Both the position numbers and the translations under genes were made by a program. A stretch of 64,000 nt of DNA from Apiospora phragmitis (Eukaryota; Ascomycota; Sordariomycetes; Amphisphaeriales; Apiosporaceae): positions 992,001-1,056,000 of the forward strand of contig JAQQWL010000003.1 in the NCBI GenBank assembly GCA_038363925.1, given 5' to 3'. Positions 45,343 through 58,439 of the stretch are shown here, in pieces. Position 1 is the first letter of the stretch; the number at the start of each line of letters is the position of its first letter. The notes under the pieces were generated by a model. The model was given only the letters and a program-made list of their open reading frames with translations, was not told where the DNA came from and searched no databases.

Positions 45343-48300
45343 CTAATTAATAGTTACTCATAACGATTATAAATTAATAAAAGTAAAGAAACGATTCCAC
45401 GCTTTTACCGACGTAAGGGCGACCGTATTAAGGAGCCCCGAGAATTTCCGCCCGTTAGAGATTCGGAGGAAAAGCTAAACTAAATTAACCGTATAAAGAA
45501 GAACCCCTTTTCTTATATATATATTATAAAAAAAGAAACCAGGTTTTAAATTATACGCGAAACTAGTTAAGCTATATATAATTATATACTTAAATAATTT
45601 TATAATACGATCTATAAAACGATAACCCCTATTAAATAGAATTAATCGCGGTCGGCGAATCGGGATCGAGCCTAAACGTATTAAACTTAAATAAACCGAT
45701 AACCTTAAACCCTAAACCGTTTACGTATAAAAAAATATCTTAAAATACCGGAATCTTTTTAATAATTTAAAAAAGAAACGTTAACCTCGCTTTTTAAAAA
45801 CTTAAACCTCAAAATACACTTTCTAAAAAAATAATACCCGAACTACTTATAATATACCTCGTATAATACTTTTTAAAATATTATATATTAAAAATAAAAG
45901 GGACCTCCTTTAAAAAATCGTTTATTATAAAGTTCGACGGATAGACTAAATACTAATTCGGCCAAATCAACCGTACATTCCAAAAGGAGCTCTTTAATTA
46001 CTTTAAAAAACACGGAGTCGATATACCAACGGACGGATCCTTTAAAGCTAAGCTTACAAGTCTGGTATTACCGGCCGATCCCACACATTAATAAGACTAA
46101 CCAGCAGAACCGACTTCGGAAACCCGAAAAGAGGATATTCCACACTCTTCCCGAGAATAGACAGTCGAAGAACCGCCGCCTAAACGAGAAACACCCGGTC
46201 TCCGTACGGAGCAATCGTCCGCGACACCACAGGGCACTCTAAGGCCGACGTTCAATCCCGGAGTCTCAAACACTCCAGGCCCGACGTCCAACCCTAGATT
46301 CCTAAGCACCCAAACGTCGCAAGACATTATCTTTTTTCCTTCTCCGACTCCGATACCGCCGGACCAGACGGCACGATTATCTGGTCTAGCGTACATCACG
46401 GAATACGATATCCCTTTAAGCCGAGCTATTTATAACGGTAAAATCGATCAAAATAAGGTCGTTACCTTTTCGAAGGTGTAAAAAAAAAAAAGAACTATAC
46501 CGGCAAGCTATATAACATCTTCTGCGACAGAGTATGGATATTTATCGGAATATGCCGACGGCTAGATATACCAGAAGATTAATACTATATAATCTTCCTA
46601 AATATTTTTTCCGGCCGTACGGAAACATTCTATCTTAATTATATCGGACCTAAAAAGAGATAAAACGAGATATATTATTTAATAAACTCGTATTTTAATA
46701 CGATAATAAATTACGTATAATACTTTACGAATTAAATAATAACCTCTTTTATATAAATAAAAAATAAAAACGCCGAAAAATAACTTATTAAGGTTTTAAA
46801 AATCTTACTAAATAAGCTTTAGCTCGTATAACGAGCCTTCGAAAAAGGATTTAAAAAAAGATCGCTTTCTATACCTCCGTCGTAAAAGCTTCTCGAGAAG
46901 TTCTAGAACTTTTACTAACCCTTATCTATTAAAAATTAATATATAAAACGCTATTTTCAGACCTTCGCATATTACTAAGTATAATAGCAGACTAGATATT
47001 ATTAGAATAATATTTAACGGAAGAATTATATCGAAACCCGGCTATAGATATATATTTAATTAATAAACGGTTTATAAATAACTATACGAAAAAAAACCGA
47101 CCAGCCTATAATAATAAATTACCGTATAATAGCCGACCACCAGGATAAAAAAGGATCCAGCGACCCGCCGGCACCTTCCGACCAAGATTACCATATAAAA
47201 ACCAGAAGTTCGAATAAAAAACCTACCGAATCTGCCATAAATAAAGCTATTAATTAATAAACTACCTAATTAAAAAGTAATCCCAAATAAAGAACTAATA
47301 TTTCTAAATATATAATAATATTAAACAAAGCCCCTTTTCTTAAAATAAGTACGAAACGTTTATCCAAAACTAGGAAAAGGATAAAAAAAGTTAAAAAATA
47401 ACGAAAAAAAGTACGAATACTTCGATTTAAAAAATATATAATAAAATATTACTTATTTAATAAACACCGCGTTTTATTACCGGCTTATTAACGAGGATAT
47501 TTATTTAGAAACTATTATATAAACTAATTAATTTAACTTTAATAACCTATATAACTAAACTTATTAAAAAAAACTTTAAAATACCGGTGCCGCTTTATTT
47601 TTAATAATTAAAAAGTTTTAAATAAAAATTTACGTATAAAAAAACCTAGACGTATAAATCGATTAAACCCCGGAAAGCGCCGAAATCAAGTTTAAAAACT
47701 TAAAACCTATTTTATTAATTAAAATAATTAATATATAAAATTTATTAAAAATAATAAAGTATTATATTTTAAATATTATAACCCTTTTCTTACTTTTATT
47801 ATATAACGCCGACCGGTTTAAAACATATTATAATAATATTTTTAACCTTATTATATAAAAAAACGGCGAAATACTTTTTATAATTAAAAAATAGGGATAC
47901 CCGTTCTTTAATACCGGCCGTATAGAAACGACGTTATATTTTATTAAAAGATAGCTTTAATACCTCTACCGACGTTTTGAACACCTTCGTACGGAGAAGC
48001 TTTATATTTTCCTAAAGAACGCCGGCTATAATAACGTCGACCCTGCTATTCTTAACGAGATTTAGAAGTTTTACTCCCAATATTAAGCGCACGATCCGGC
48101 ACTATAAAGATTTAAATTCTTATTATAAAACGAATACGACTTTAATTACGAAATTATTATAAATATTATTTATATTAACGGATAAAACGTACTCTACGTA
48201 ATTAATTCGAGTATATCCTTTTAAACGGTTATATTCCTATATTTACTTAACGTATAAAATATTTAAAATATTTTTTATAAATATTGAATATATATATATT

Positions 48301-50754
48301 AAAAACCTTTTAATTATATCTCGTATAATTCGGGTATATATTTCTAAAAAAATTTCACAATTACGTATAAATAATAAGATTTACTTATAAATAAATACTT
48401 ATCGAAACTTATTAAATAATAAATAAAATTAATCGAATATATGTTCCGTTATATAGAACTTTCGATATCTTATAAAAAAATTTCGGTTATTATATAAATA
48501 CCGAAATAATACTTTAAATAATAATTAAAGCTTTAAACAATACGGCTGGCCTTAACGGCCTAATACTTACCCTATTCGTATTCGAAATATACCCTCGTAT
48601 TAACGGGAACTCACTACCGTTACCGGAAATCTAAGCACGAGGAGAAACTATACGGAAAATAATAAAAATATTTCGGAAAATACATATAAATATTAATATC
48701 TACCGAGCTCTAAATACCCGGAATAGACTAGTTATTTAAAATATTTTAACACTCCCGTTCCGGAGTAAAGTCCTAATTTAGCGGGAAAAAGAAGGATAAA
48801 CCGGACCATACAAGATAATAGTTATTAAAAACCGTACAATCCGAATAAATACCCTAAACGGCCTAAAAGCTTTTCGAATAACCTAAATTAAGCCGTATTA
48901 CTAAAAAAAGGCCGAAGAACCGCGTAACGAGCCAGATACATAACTAAATCCGGAATAGCCGGCAAATACCCCAGATACTAAACCGATAGCCGAAGAAATT
49001 ACGATAGCTTACATATAACGCGGCCGAGAACGACTTAAAAAATACTTACTCCGGAACGCTCGAGTCGCTATATTCCTTACTTAAAAAGAATAAGAGAATT
49101 ACGAACTAGTAATTAAACTCCGATAAAACGGGGTTATTACCTCGTTCAGATACCCGTTTTAAAAGTCCGACATAAAGGAGATTAATAATCTCGCCGCACG
49201 AAAGGTTTTCGAATTTATTCGATTCGACCTAAACAAGCATACCAGTTAAAGAATTTTTAAAACACGGCTCGTACGAAAGATTAAAAGTAAAACTACAAAG
49301 CCGTATAAAAAGTCTAGGCTCGTAGTACAAGACTACGAAGATATAAAAAAGGAGGCTATTTTAACCTAGTTACTAATAATCCAGCGGATAAGCTAAAGAC
49401 TCCTTTTAACCCTCGGACCGACCTTAATCCGAAACTTCAACGTACAAAGCGAGCTACGTAATATTACATAGGCGTATATTTAATCGCATAATAAACTAAA
49501 CCGACTAATCTATACACGCTTACTAATAAAGCTAAAAACCTAATACCTTAAAAAAATACTATTTTAAATCGTATTACCCCTATATAGACTAATAAAGTCA
49601 AAACTTTATTAATTTAAAACGTATTATAATTATTATATATAAAATTTAAAAATAATTATATTAATATATAACGCTTATTTATTATTTATTACGAAAAAAC
49701 CGAATACTTTTAATATTATAATAATATAAATTAACGATACGTTTAATTTTATTATAACCCCTTTTTTTAAAAAAGAAGAAAAAAAAACTAATAAAAGAAC
49801 AATTCTATATAAAATTAAAAAGTATTTTAACCGAAAATATACCGATCGAGTTTAACGGAAATAAAATTCGATTAAAATTATACAATATTTTTTTCAAATA
49901 AAAAAAATAAGTTAATTAATTAAAGCTTATCGACCCAAAAACTATTAATAAAAACTAATAATACGTCTCCTAATATACGAAAAAGATATATCTCGTATTT
50001 ATTTATTAATTAGAGGTAGCATATAACCTATCTGCCGCCGCTCAAATATAAACCTTAAAGAATAAGGATATCGAAAACCTAAATATACAGATTAATTAAT
50101 AGATCTAGAATTAAACACGCGGCTTAAAATATATCCCGCTTAACCTTTACTATACTAAAATATATATTTTTATTAACGGCTTATTTATAAATAACGAAAA
50201 CTTAACCTCTTAATTTAAATACCTAATCTTATTAAGCTGAGAGATTTATTATATAAAAAATAAATTCTAAATTTAAAATAATATTATCCATTAAAGCTCG
50301 ATTAAATATAAAAAAGTTATTAAAAGCGTATTAATTAATAAACTATATAATATAATTTTTAATATAAATAGCGGTATTATATTAAATATCACGTTTAAAA
50401 GAATCGTATAAATATTAGGATTTTAAAATATTCTAATAACCCTTTATATAAATTCGAAATTATTTTATAACTACCTAATTAAACTAGGTATAATAAACAA
50501 AAAGAAGCTTATAATCAATATTATATCCCTCCCGGGAATCATATAAAAAAAAGAGATATTAGAGGTCTACTATATCGATAACAGAAATAATCCGGTAAAT
50601 ACCTTCACCAAGGTATCCCCAAATAAGGCCCTCGAGTAGCTAGTCTCAACAAATAGCCTCACTATACGCACGGAAGCGTATATCGAGAGGCTAAACTCGC
50701 ACGGCGAATAATGAAAAAAGAAAAAATATAAAAAAAAAGAGAAATTTCTTTTAT

Positions 50755-51653
50755 CAATCCTTTTTTATATAATTATTATTAATATATTTTATTTATTAAA
50801 TATTATATAAAAGTTAAAAAAAGAACCGTAATATATTATAACTTAAACGGGTAATATAATAAAAATAACTATACAAAAACGCTACCTATATATATACGAA
50901 AACTATTTACTTTATCCATTACCAACTTATCGTTATATAACTATTACCTCAGCTCCACTACCACCTTTATTCTCGTTATTATCGGGATCAAAGTTCACGA
51001 ATTATAAACTATAATACGAATACCGGTTATTATACAAAGCCTAAACGTACGAAACATAAGCGCCGTCCTAATATCCGTCGAAATAAACGTATTTACGAAA
51101 TAGAATATAGGATTAAACGCACCGATTATTATAAACACTATTAATATTACTACGCAACTAAACGAGAACCGTACAGAAATAACCTTCGTAATAAATAATA
51201 CAAGCGAACAGGCGGCGAATATCGTCGTTTACCGGTACGCGTATCTCGATATCGCGGCTTAGCAAGTTATAAACGCGAACTTCTTTATCTTATCGTACGA
51301 AATTAATAAACGTTAAAAACTAAAAAAAAAAAAAAATATTATACATTAATATAAAATATAAATATAGCTTATTAATTTTAAACCGAAGAAATTAATAATA
51401 TTATTTAACGTTAATTATAATCGATTACACTAATAACGATAACGTTAAAAGGATTAATAATTTATTAATTAAATATTACGTAAATATATATATATATATT
51501 TATAAATATATATATAAATATATAATTTATTTTTATATAATATTTTAAAAAAGAAAATATATATATATAAAAAAAAAAAAGAATTTATATTATATAAATT
51601 ATTTATATACGAAAGAATATTTACTTATAAAACTATTTTTATTAATCTTTTAT
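50755..51653. mobile_element. Unidentified ~0.9 kb insert in the 3' region of Copia B
   Basis: The stretch is absent from the corresponding place in Copia A and in the other copies. It is flanked by a direct repeat CTTTTAT (50748-50754, 51647-51653). It contains a plus-strand frame at about 50920-51310 broken only by three internal stops that could be former Gln codons. That frame includes INTINITTQLNENRTEITF and NNTSEQAANIVVYRYAYLDI. AT-rich microsatellites fill its 3' third (51480-51600). No inverted repeats were found at its ends by eye. I do not recognise the reading frame. Confidence 0.5.
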
Positions 51654-51912
51654 AAGGTATAACGTATTAAGATATACGACGGTCCCCTTACTACTATTAT
51701 AATTTTCGGACGAACAACTAGAATAACTAATCAAATAAACCTACTACCTAACTAAAACGATATTAAAAAAGTATAGCATTACTTATACGGTTTAAATAGG
51801 TACTTAATACCGAATTAAAGCAACCCAACCGTACGAAACCCTCGTAAAGGGAAGATTCGTATCTAAAAAAGGGGAATAGGTTAATTCTATCGCTAAAATA
51901 AAAAATTACTAA

Positions 51913-52119
51913 TATTAAAATAGCTAAAACTAAAGCTATCTATATTATTTTAAAAGGGGTATTACGTACCTATACGTACAAACCCCTTTCCTATTTTATT
52001 AAAAAGGGTATACGATACCCCTCATAGCTCGTACTAAAAATAAATATAAATAATAAAATAAGAACAATTAAACCCCGATTAAAACCGGAACTACCGTACG
52101 TACGAGAGCCTATTTAATA
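51913..52119 (+). repeat. 3' LTR of Copia B
   Basis: 207 bp, same length as the 5' LTR. The two differ at scattered C/T or G/A positions only, as far as can be judged by eye. Confidence 0.85.
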
Positions 52120-53516
52120 ATTTTATTATTTTTTTATATAATAAAGTTAAGGATATTATTATAATATATTTTAAATTAATTAATATTATATAACGAAAAT
52201 AAGAAAAGAATTATAATATTTAAAATATAATATTTCATTATTTTTAATAAGTTTTATATATTAATTATTTTAATTAACGAAATAAACTTTAAATTTTTAA
52301 ACTTAATTTCGGCGTTTCCTAGGTTTAATCGATTTATACGTCTAGGTTCTCTCGTATATAAACTTTTATTTAAAGCTTTTTAATTATTAAAAATAAGGCG
52401 GCGCTAGTATTTTAAAGTTCTTCTTAATAAGTCTAGTTATACGGGCTATTAAAATTAAATTAGTCGGTTTATATAATAGTTTCTAAATAAATATCCTTAT
52501 TAATAAGCCGGTATAGAATGCGGTATCCGTTAAATAAGTAATATTTTATTATATATTTTCCGGATCGAGGTATTCGTACTCTTTTTTATTATTTTTTAGT
52601 TTTTTTTTATCCTTTTCCTAGTTTTAAATAAACGTTTCGTACTTGTTTTAAAAAAGGGGGCCTTGTCCGATATTATTATACGCTTAGAGATATTAGTTCT
52701 TTACTCGGAACTACTTTTCGGCTAGGTGGTTTATTAATTAATAGCCTTGTTTATAATAGATTCGGTAGGTTTTTTATTCGAACTTCCGGTTTTTATATGG
52801 TAATCTTGGTCGGAAGGTGCCGGCGGGTCGCTAGATCCTTTTTTATTTTAATAATTAGTTATTATATAGTAATTTATTACTATAAATTAGTCGGTTTTTT
52901 TTCGTATAGTTATTTATAAACCGTTTATTAATTAAATACGTATTTATAGCCAGGTTTTAATATAGTTTCTTCGTTAAATATTATTTTAATAATATTTAGT
53001 CCGCTATTATACTTAGCGATACGTAAAGGTCCGAAAATAACGCTTTATATATTAGTTTTTAATAGATAAAGATTAATTAAAGTTCCGGAACTTTTCGATA
53101 GGCTCTTATGACGGAGGTATAAAGAGCGATCTCATTTTCGAATCCTTTTTTAAAAGCTCGTTATATGAGTTAAAGCTTATTTAATAGGATTTTTAAAACT
53201 TTAATAAGTTATTTTTCGGCGTTTTTATATTTTATTTATACGAAAAAAGTTATTATTTAATCTGTAAAATATTATACGTAATTTATTATTATATTAAAGT
53301 ACGAGTTTATTAAATAATATATTTTATTCTATTTCTTTTTAAATCTAATATAATTAAAATACAATGCCTCCGCACGGCCGGAAAGAATATTTAAAAAGAT
53401 TGCATAATATTAGTTTTTTAATATATTTAGCCGTCGGTATATTCCGATAAATATCCGTACTCTGTCGTAGAAGATGTCGTACGGCTTGCCGGTATAGTTT
53501 TTTCCTTTCTTTTATA

Positions 53517-55436
53517 AGCCAGCTGACGGTGCTACGGTCACCCTATATAACGGCGACCCTAAAAACTAATAATAATACTATATAATAATAATACGAATAA
53601 TTTAATTAAAAATTAATATAAAATCTTAAAAACACCGTTTTAGTTTCGAAACGCTTTTATAACACTTTTAATTTTAAATTTAAAGTCAGATTTAATTATA
53701 ACGGCTTCCGGCGCCGACGATAAAGGAGTAACAGCCTGGGGTTCCGATATAACGCTATTTATTTCCTTTTTAACTGCTATAGTATCTCGTATACGCGTAA
53801 ATTTCTGGTTAAGGTTAGATATTACTTTTTTCCTCTTTTTACCTCTTTTTTTTTTTAGATTACTTTTTAGAACTGACTTTTCGTACTCTAATTAGCCGAT
53901 CTGGCCGTTTAAAGTATTTAGACTTTTTTAGAGCTTCCGGAATAAAACCCGGCGCGTCGCGCTATTAAAAATAGTATTATTACTATTAAACGTATCCGCT
54001 AACTCTTTAATCTGGCGGCTGGTTATAGGTGTTAATAACGCTATAGAGGAGAATTATTTATCGAAAACGTCGGGGAGAGGCTTAGATAGTCCTGCCTTTG
54101 CCTGGTTTTTTATTCTCCGGTTCCGGCTATTAAAGGACTTATTAATATCGCGAGGAAATATACTAGTTATAGCTTAGCCGCTAGTTATTATATACGGCCG
54201 AAAGGTAAACCTTTTAACTAGTTCGTAATATTAAAGGAAGTCCCTCTTATTTATATTTATATTATTAAACCCTATATAGTATAGGGTTATTTTTTAGTAG
54301 TAAGTATCCTTTAATATATTAAAAGGATTAAGATCCAGGGGTTATAATAAATGCGACGAGTATACCGGAAAAAAGAGAAGCTATATTTTATACTTTAAAT
54401 ACGTTATAATAAAGTCCTCGTTTACGTAACTAACGTAACTATTTAAGATAATAAGCCATTATTAATTCTCGTTTTTAAGCTTTATATAAAGGATGAAAAC
54501 CTTATTTAGCTATACCAAGGCTAGCTTTTTATTAGTCTAACCTTTAGGGGATACCGTAAAGACCCAATCCTTTATAGCATCCGTTAACGAGTCCTCTTCT
54601 TCTAAAAACTATTATTACTAGATTTATTAACCCTTAAATATTATAAAAAGAGGTAAAGCTCGGCCTAAAACGTTATTATATTCGATTATAAAAGTTTATT
54701 ATTAATTAAAAAAGTTTATAATTAATATTCTCTTTATTTTAATAAGTTTAATAATTATTATATTCGTTTTATAACCGAGCTAGTTACTAATCTCGTCGAC
54801 GTTAAACCGAAACTCTAAAGGGATCGATTTTAGAATAAGATTTTTAAGCCGCTCGAAAAACTCGATAATTTTTTTTACGAAAGTTACGTTAAGCTTTAAA
54901 AAATCTATCCTCTTAAAAAAAGTAATACCGATAAATGGATAGCGAGTAATAAATCTTTTAACCTAGTGCTTACCGAGTATTATATTAATTTCGTTAGCTT
55001 AAAAAATCCGTTAAGCAAATATCTAAAAAATAACGAACGCCGATAAATAGTTTAGATCATATTACGCAAAGTATTAAATTACGATTTAAAACTCTTCTAT
55101 TATTAATAAAGCTTAGAAAGACTTATTCCGTTATTTTATAGTTTTACGGCCGTAAATCCGAGCCCTTAGAATTATTTTAGGGATATTATGCTTCTCGGCG
55201 GCTTGTTTTATTAACGAGCTATTTACGATATCCTAAATCGCGCGTTATAGTGCTAACTTGTTAAGTTTGCGGCCTATTAGAAAAAGGAAAAGAAAAGGAA
55301 GAAGATGGTATTATTTAATTAACTATAAATCAAAAACTGACTAGTTTATATACTGATTTATATGTGGTGCTATCAGGGGTTATCTAAATTTAGGGGTCGC
55401 CGTTGTATGGGGTGACCGTAGCACCGTTAGCTGGCT
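53517..55436 (-). mobile_element. Pogo-like DNA transposon (third layer, inside Copia A)
   Basis: The inverted ends start AGCCAGCTGACGGTGCTACG (53517) and, reversed, AGCCAGCTAACGGTGCTACG (55436). Both are flanked by TA (53515-53516, 55437-55438). Removing the element rejoins a Copia sequence that matches the uninterrupted copy at 17655-17670. On the minus strand the transposase shows a pipsqueak HTH (SLIKQAAEKHNIPKIILRAR) near 55230-55160 and the very typical DDE_1 block SSHLLQPLDLNPFNILK near 54330-54270. The C-terminal PRDINKSFNSR follows. Length is 1,920 bp. Confidence 0.88.
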
Positions 55437-56536
55437 TACCTTTAAGAAGGTAATAACCTTATTTTAATCGATTTTACCGTTATAAATAGCTCGGCTTAGA
55501 AAGATATCATATTTTATAACGTACGCTAGACTAGATAATCGTACGGTCTAGTTCGGCGGTACCGGAGTTAGAAAAAAAAAAAAGGGACGATGTTTTGCAA
55601 CGTTTAGATATTTAGGAATCTAGGGTTAGACGTCGGGCCTAGAGTGTCCCGTAATATCGCGGACGATTACTTTATATAAAGACCGGGTATTTCTCGCTTA
55701 AGCGATAATTATTTAATTATTTATTTAAAAAAGAGTATAAAATATCCTCTTTTTAAGTTTTAGAAATCGGTTCTGCCGGTCGGTCCTATTAGTATACGGG
55801 AGCGGCCGATAGTATTAATCGTGCGAGCTTACTTTTAAAAGATCCGCTTATTAATATATTAACTTTATTTCTTTTAAAATAATAATAAAACTCTTTTTAA
55901 AATATATAATTAATTTAATTAAATTAATATTTAATTTATTTTTCGAATTTTATATTAAATATTTTTTAAAAAAATATTCTTTTTATTTTTAATATATAAT
56001 ATTTTAAAAAATATTATATAAAATACGTCGTAAATAATTTAGGTATTATTTTTTTAAAAAATACTATTAAAAGTTCGAGTTTTTAAAAAACGAGGTTAAC
56101 GTTCTTTTTTTAAATTATTAAAAGGATTTCGATATTTTGATATATTTTTTCGTATATAAGCGGTTCGGGGTTTAAAATTATTAATTTATTTAAGTTCGAT
56201 ATATTTAAGTTTAGTTTTAATTCGTTAATTATAATTAATTCTATTTTAATAAGAGTTATTATTTTATAAATTATATAATAAAATTATTTAAATATATAAT
56301 TATATATAGTTTAATTAATTTCGTATATAATTTAAAACCTGGTCTCTTTTTTATAATATATATTTAAAAAAAAGGGTTCCTCTTTATACGGTTAATTTAG
56401 TTCAGCTCTTCTTTTAAATTTTTAATAGGCGGAAATTCTGGGGCTCTTTAGTACGGTCGCTCTTATATCGGTAAAGGCGTAAAACCGTCTCTTTACTTTT
56501 ATTAATTTATAATCGTTACAAGTAATTATTAATTAA

Positions 56537-56743
56537 TATTAAATAAGCTCTCGTACGTACGGTAATTCCGGTTTTAATAGGGGTTTAATCGTTCTTATTC
56601 TATTATTTATATTTATTTCTAGTGCTAGCTACGAAGGGTATTATATACCCCTCTTAATAAAATAGGAAAAAAGTTCGTACGAATAGGTACGTAATACCCT
56701 TTTTAAAGTAATATAGAAAACCTTAGTTCCTGCTGTTCTAATA
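56537..56743 (-). repeat. 5' LTR of Copia A
   Basis: 207 bp, minus orientation, followed on its right by the target duplication ATAGC and then the right part of the outer Pogo-like element. Confidence 0.85.
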
Positions 56744-57772
56744 ATAGCTTTTAAATTTAAATCCTTTTTTAATATTAAAATAAAAAGTCCGGGAATATTT
56801 AATTCTTTATTATTAATTAACGTTTAATATAAATATAAATAAGGTTAATTTTATTTAAATATAATCCGGGCTCGAGAGTTAGCTTTTAAACTTAAAGTAA
56901 TAGCTAACTGGTAGCGAGCCACCGGAATCTATCCACGGGATATTTCTAAACCCCTAAACTCCCGGTTACGTAAATACGAGCAGGGCCGCGGCCAGGAAGT
57001 GGTCCCTTCAGGCCCTAGACAACTTAACGACCAGTAGACACCTATCCGGGAAGCGTCTACACTTATTAGCTCTCGGCACATACGTTAGATTAAAGCCCTA
57101 GCTCGTAATAGGGATATTTAACTTAATGGCACTTATAAGAGGCTATTATTTCATAAGCTAGAAAAGGGGCTTAATATTTTAAACGCTTAATTAATTAAAT
57201 TAAAATAAAAAAGAAATCGTTTATAAGTTAAATTAAATAAAATATATAAATTTAATCCTCGTTAAGTAATTAAAAACTTTAATTATGCCTTTATTATAAT
57301 ATAAGATATAATAATAATTATAGATATAATAATAAACTAGTAATATAATCTTTAAAATAAATCGAAGGAAAATAAAACGATTTTAATATTATTAATTATA
57401 TTAAAATTAAAATTTATTAAAGTTAGAATTTTCTCATTTCTTTTTAAATAATTATTAATGAAATAATCTTTAAATTACGATATAGTTTAGTATTAAGTTT
57501 AGGTAGCTACTTATATAATAGGACGGCTAAGTGGTTAGGGTGCTTAGTGGGTCCAATAATATAGATGTTGGTCGAGCCTTGCCGCCCAACTCACTGGGAC
57601 CCCAAACGGAGTGAGCTCTCGCAGCAAACAGCTTCAATGTTGGCGTCTTCTCTCTTCCAAATGCCAATGATACTGCACCATCGCTATTCGTTTCTTTTGC
57701 CTAACTACCTAAGTTACTTTCATCCAGCCACCCACACACACGTATTGTGACATACACCCGCTGTCAGCAAAT

Positions 57773-58381
57773 ATGGCTCCTATCTACACAGACTCGCCGT
57801 TGCCATTGATTCATACTCCCAAATTACAACCAGGCAAGGATGACCCCTTCGCCATCGAGTCTTCACGCATGGCTTTGAGCCACAATGCCTTCATCCGCGG
57901 CTTCAACTCCATCTACCAACAGGCTCCGCGCCTGGAGCTTGCCTCAGACAAGTCCAGTTTCGTAGGCTACTGTCTCGCATGGGTCGACTGCATCGCTACC
58001 CACCACCACTACGTGGAGACCGAGCTCTTCCCCAACATCGACACGGCCGCCGGCCAGAAGGGTCTCATAGACGGTGCCGTCCACGAGCACGAAGCTTTCT
58101 ACGGGGGCATGGGCCGTATGCAGGAACACCTACAGTCCAAGGGCCCGGGATTTTCGAGCACCGAGCTGCTGGCCATCATGGATTTCTTCTAGGACGCCTT
58201 GCACAGCCACCTCAAGGCGGAACCCCCCACGTTCGAGGGGGGTATGTGGCGCGAGGTGTTTCCCCCTTTCAAAGGTTTCACCAGAACCGTCATGTTGAAT
58301 CTTGTACCCATGTGGCAATCCGCCCGGTGGCGCTTTATTATTTGTACACACGACGGCCAAGTCAAGTCCTTGGCAGTATAA
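57773..58381 (+). pseudogene. Hemerythrin-like (HHE) domain protein, broken by a stop codon and probable internal deletion
   Basis: The ATG at 57773 opens a frame of 139 codons with the HHE cation-binding pattern: His37, a His cluster 77-79 with Glu82/84 (HHHYVETELFP), and HEHEAFYGGM at residues 104-113. At 58190-58192 a TAG follows DFF. The frame then continues with DALHSHLKAEPPT, carrying the next expected His/Glu set, and ends at 58379-58381 after FEGGMWREVFPPFKG and MWQSARWRF. A CAG-to-TAG change, RIP-like, would explain the stop. The jump from KAEPPT directly to FEGGMW lacks a stretch of a few tens of residues that relatives have there (from general family knowledge), so a small in-frame deletion is likely. 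The gene is alone in a 0.9 kb island between transposons. Confidence 0.75.
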
Positions 58382-58439
58382 GAACCTTGACCTGTAAGTT
58401 GGGATATCGTGCGTGAAGGGTGTAAAAGTAACAGAAATT

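Larger units (their letters stand above)
45136..52119 (+). mobile_element. Ty1/Copia element B (third layer), full length with both LTRs
   Basis: The 5' LTR is 45136-45342 and the 3' LTR 51913-52119 (207 bp each). The five-base target duplication ATTTT is perfect (45131-45135, 52120-52124), and the flanking Copia A sequence rejoins across it. On the plus strand, gag with a degraded zinc finger (KYEYFDLKNI) lies near 47412-47450. Integrase and reverse transcriptase follow. RNase H is readable at about 50165-50710, with GLFINNENLTS, the later EVYYIDNRNNPVNTFTK, and the C-terminal IERLNSHGE before a stop. Stops mostly replace Gln/Trp codons as expected for C-to-T changes. The 3' untranslated part contains a ~0.9 kb foreign insert (50755-51646). 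Confidence 0.87.
41739..56743 (-). mobile_element. Ty1/Copia element A (second layer), carrying two further insertions
   Basis: Identical-length LTRs (41739-41945 and 56537-56743, 207 bp) bound the element. The target duplication is ATAAC at 41734-41738 against ATAGC at 56744-56748, one G-to-A difference compatible with RIP. On the minus strand the order from the right is leader and gag (56536 to about 52560, interrupted), protease/integrase (about 52500 to 43500, interrupted), reverse transcriptase and RNase H (about 43500 to 42300). Two insertions sit inside: Copia B (45136-52119) and a Pogo-like element (53517-55436). Subtracting these and their target duplications leaves about 6.09 kb, a normal Copia length. 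All frames are destroyed by RIP-type changes. Confidence 0.85.
40727..57544 (+). mobile_element. Pogo/Fot1-like DNA transposon split by nested retrotransposons (outermost layer)
   Basis: The two ends are inverted copies beginning AGCACCCTAACCACTTAGCC (left, 40727) and closing GGCTAAGTGGTTAGGGTGCT (right, 57544). Both are flanked by TA (40725-40726, 57545-57546), and similarity extends about 50 bases inward allowing for C-to-T changes. The left part (to 41738) encodes on the plus strand the transposase N-terminus, with HTH text such as ERAAFKRFKVPRATL and RIRGRPTRTESKESARTLSS. Then comes AT-rich DDE sequence. The right part (56744-57544) resumes with the typical C-terminal block ATGIYPRDISKPLNSRL. 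The two parts sum to about 1.8 kb, normal for one element. Everything from 41739 to 56743 was therefore inserted later. Confidence 0.82.

Noticed and set aside
46097..46399. 100-codon open frame on the minus strand inside Copia B
   Set aside because: It lies antisense to the gag leader of the retrotransposon and has no independent support.
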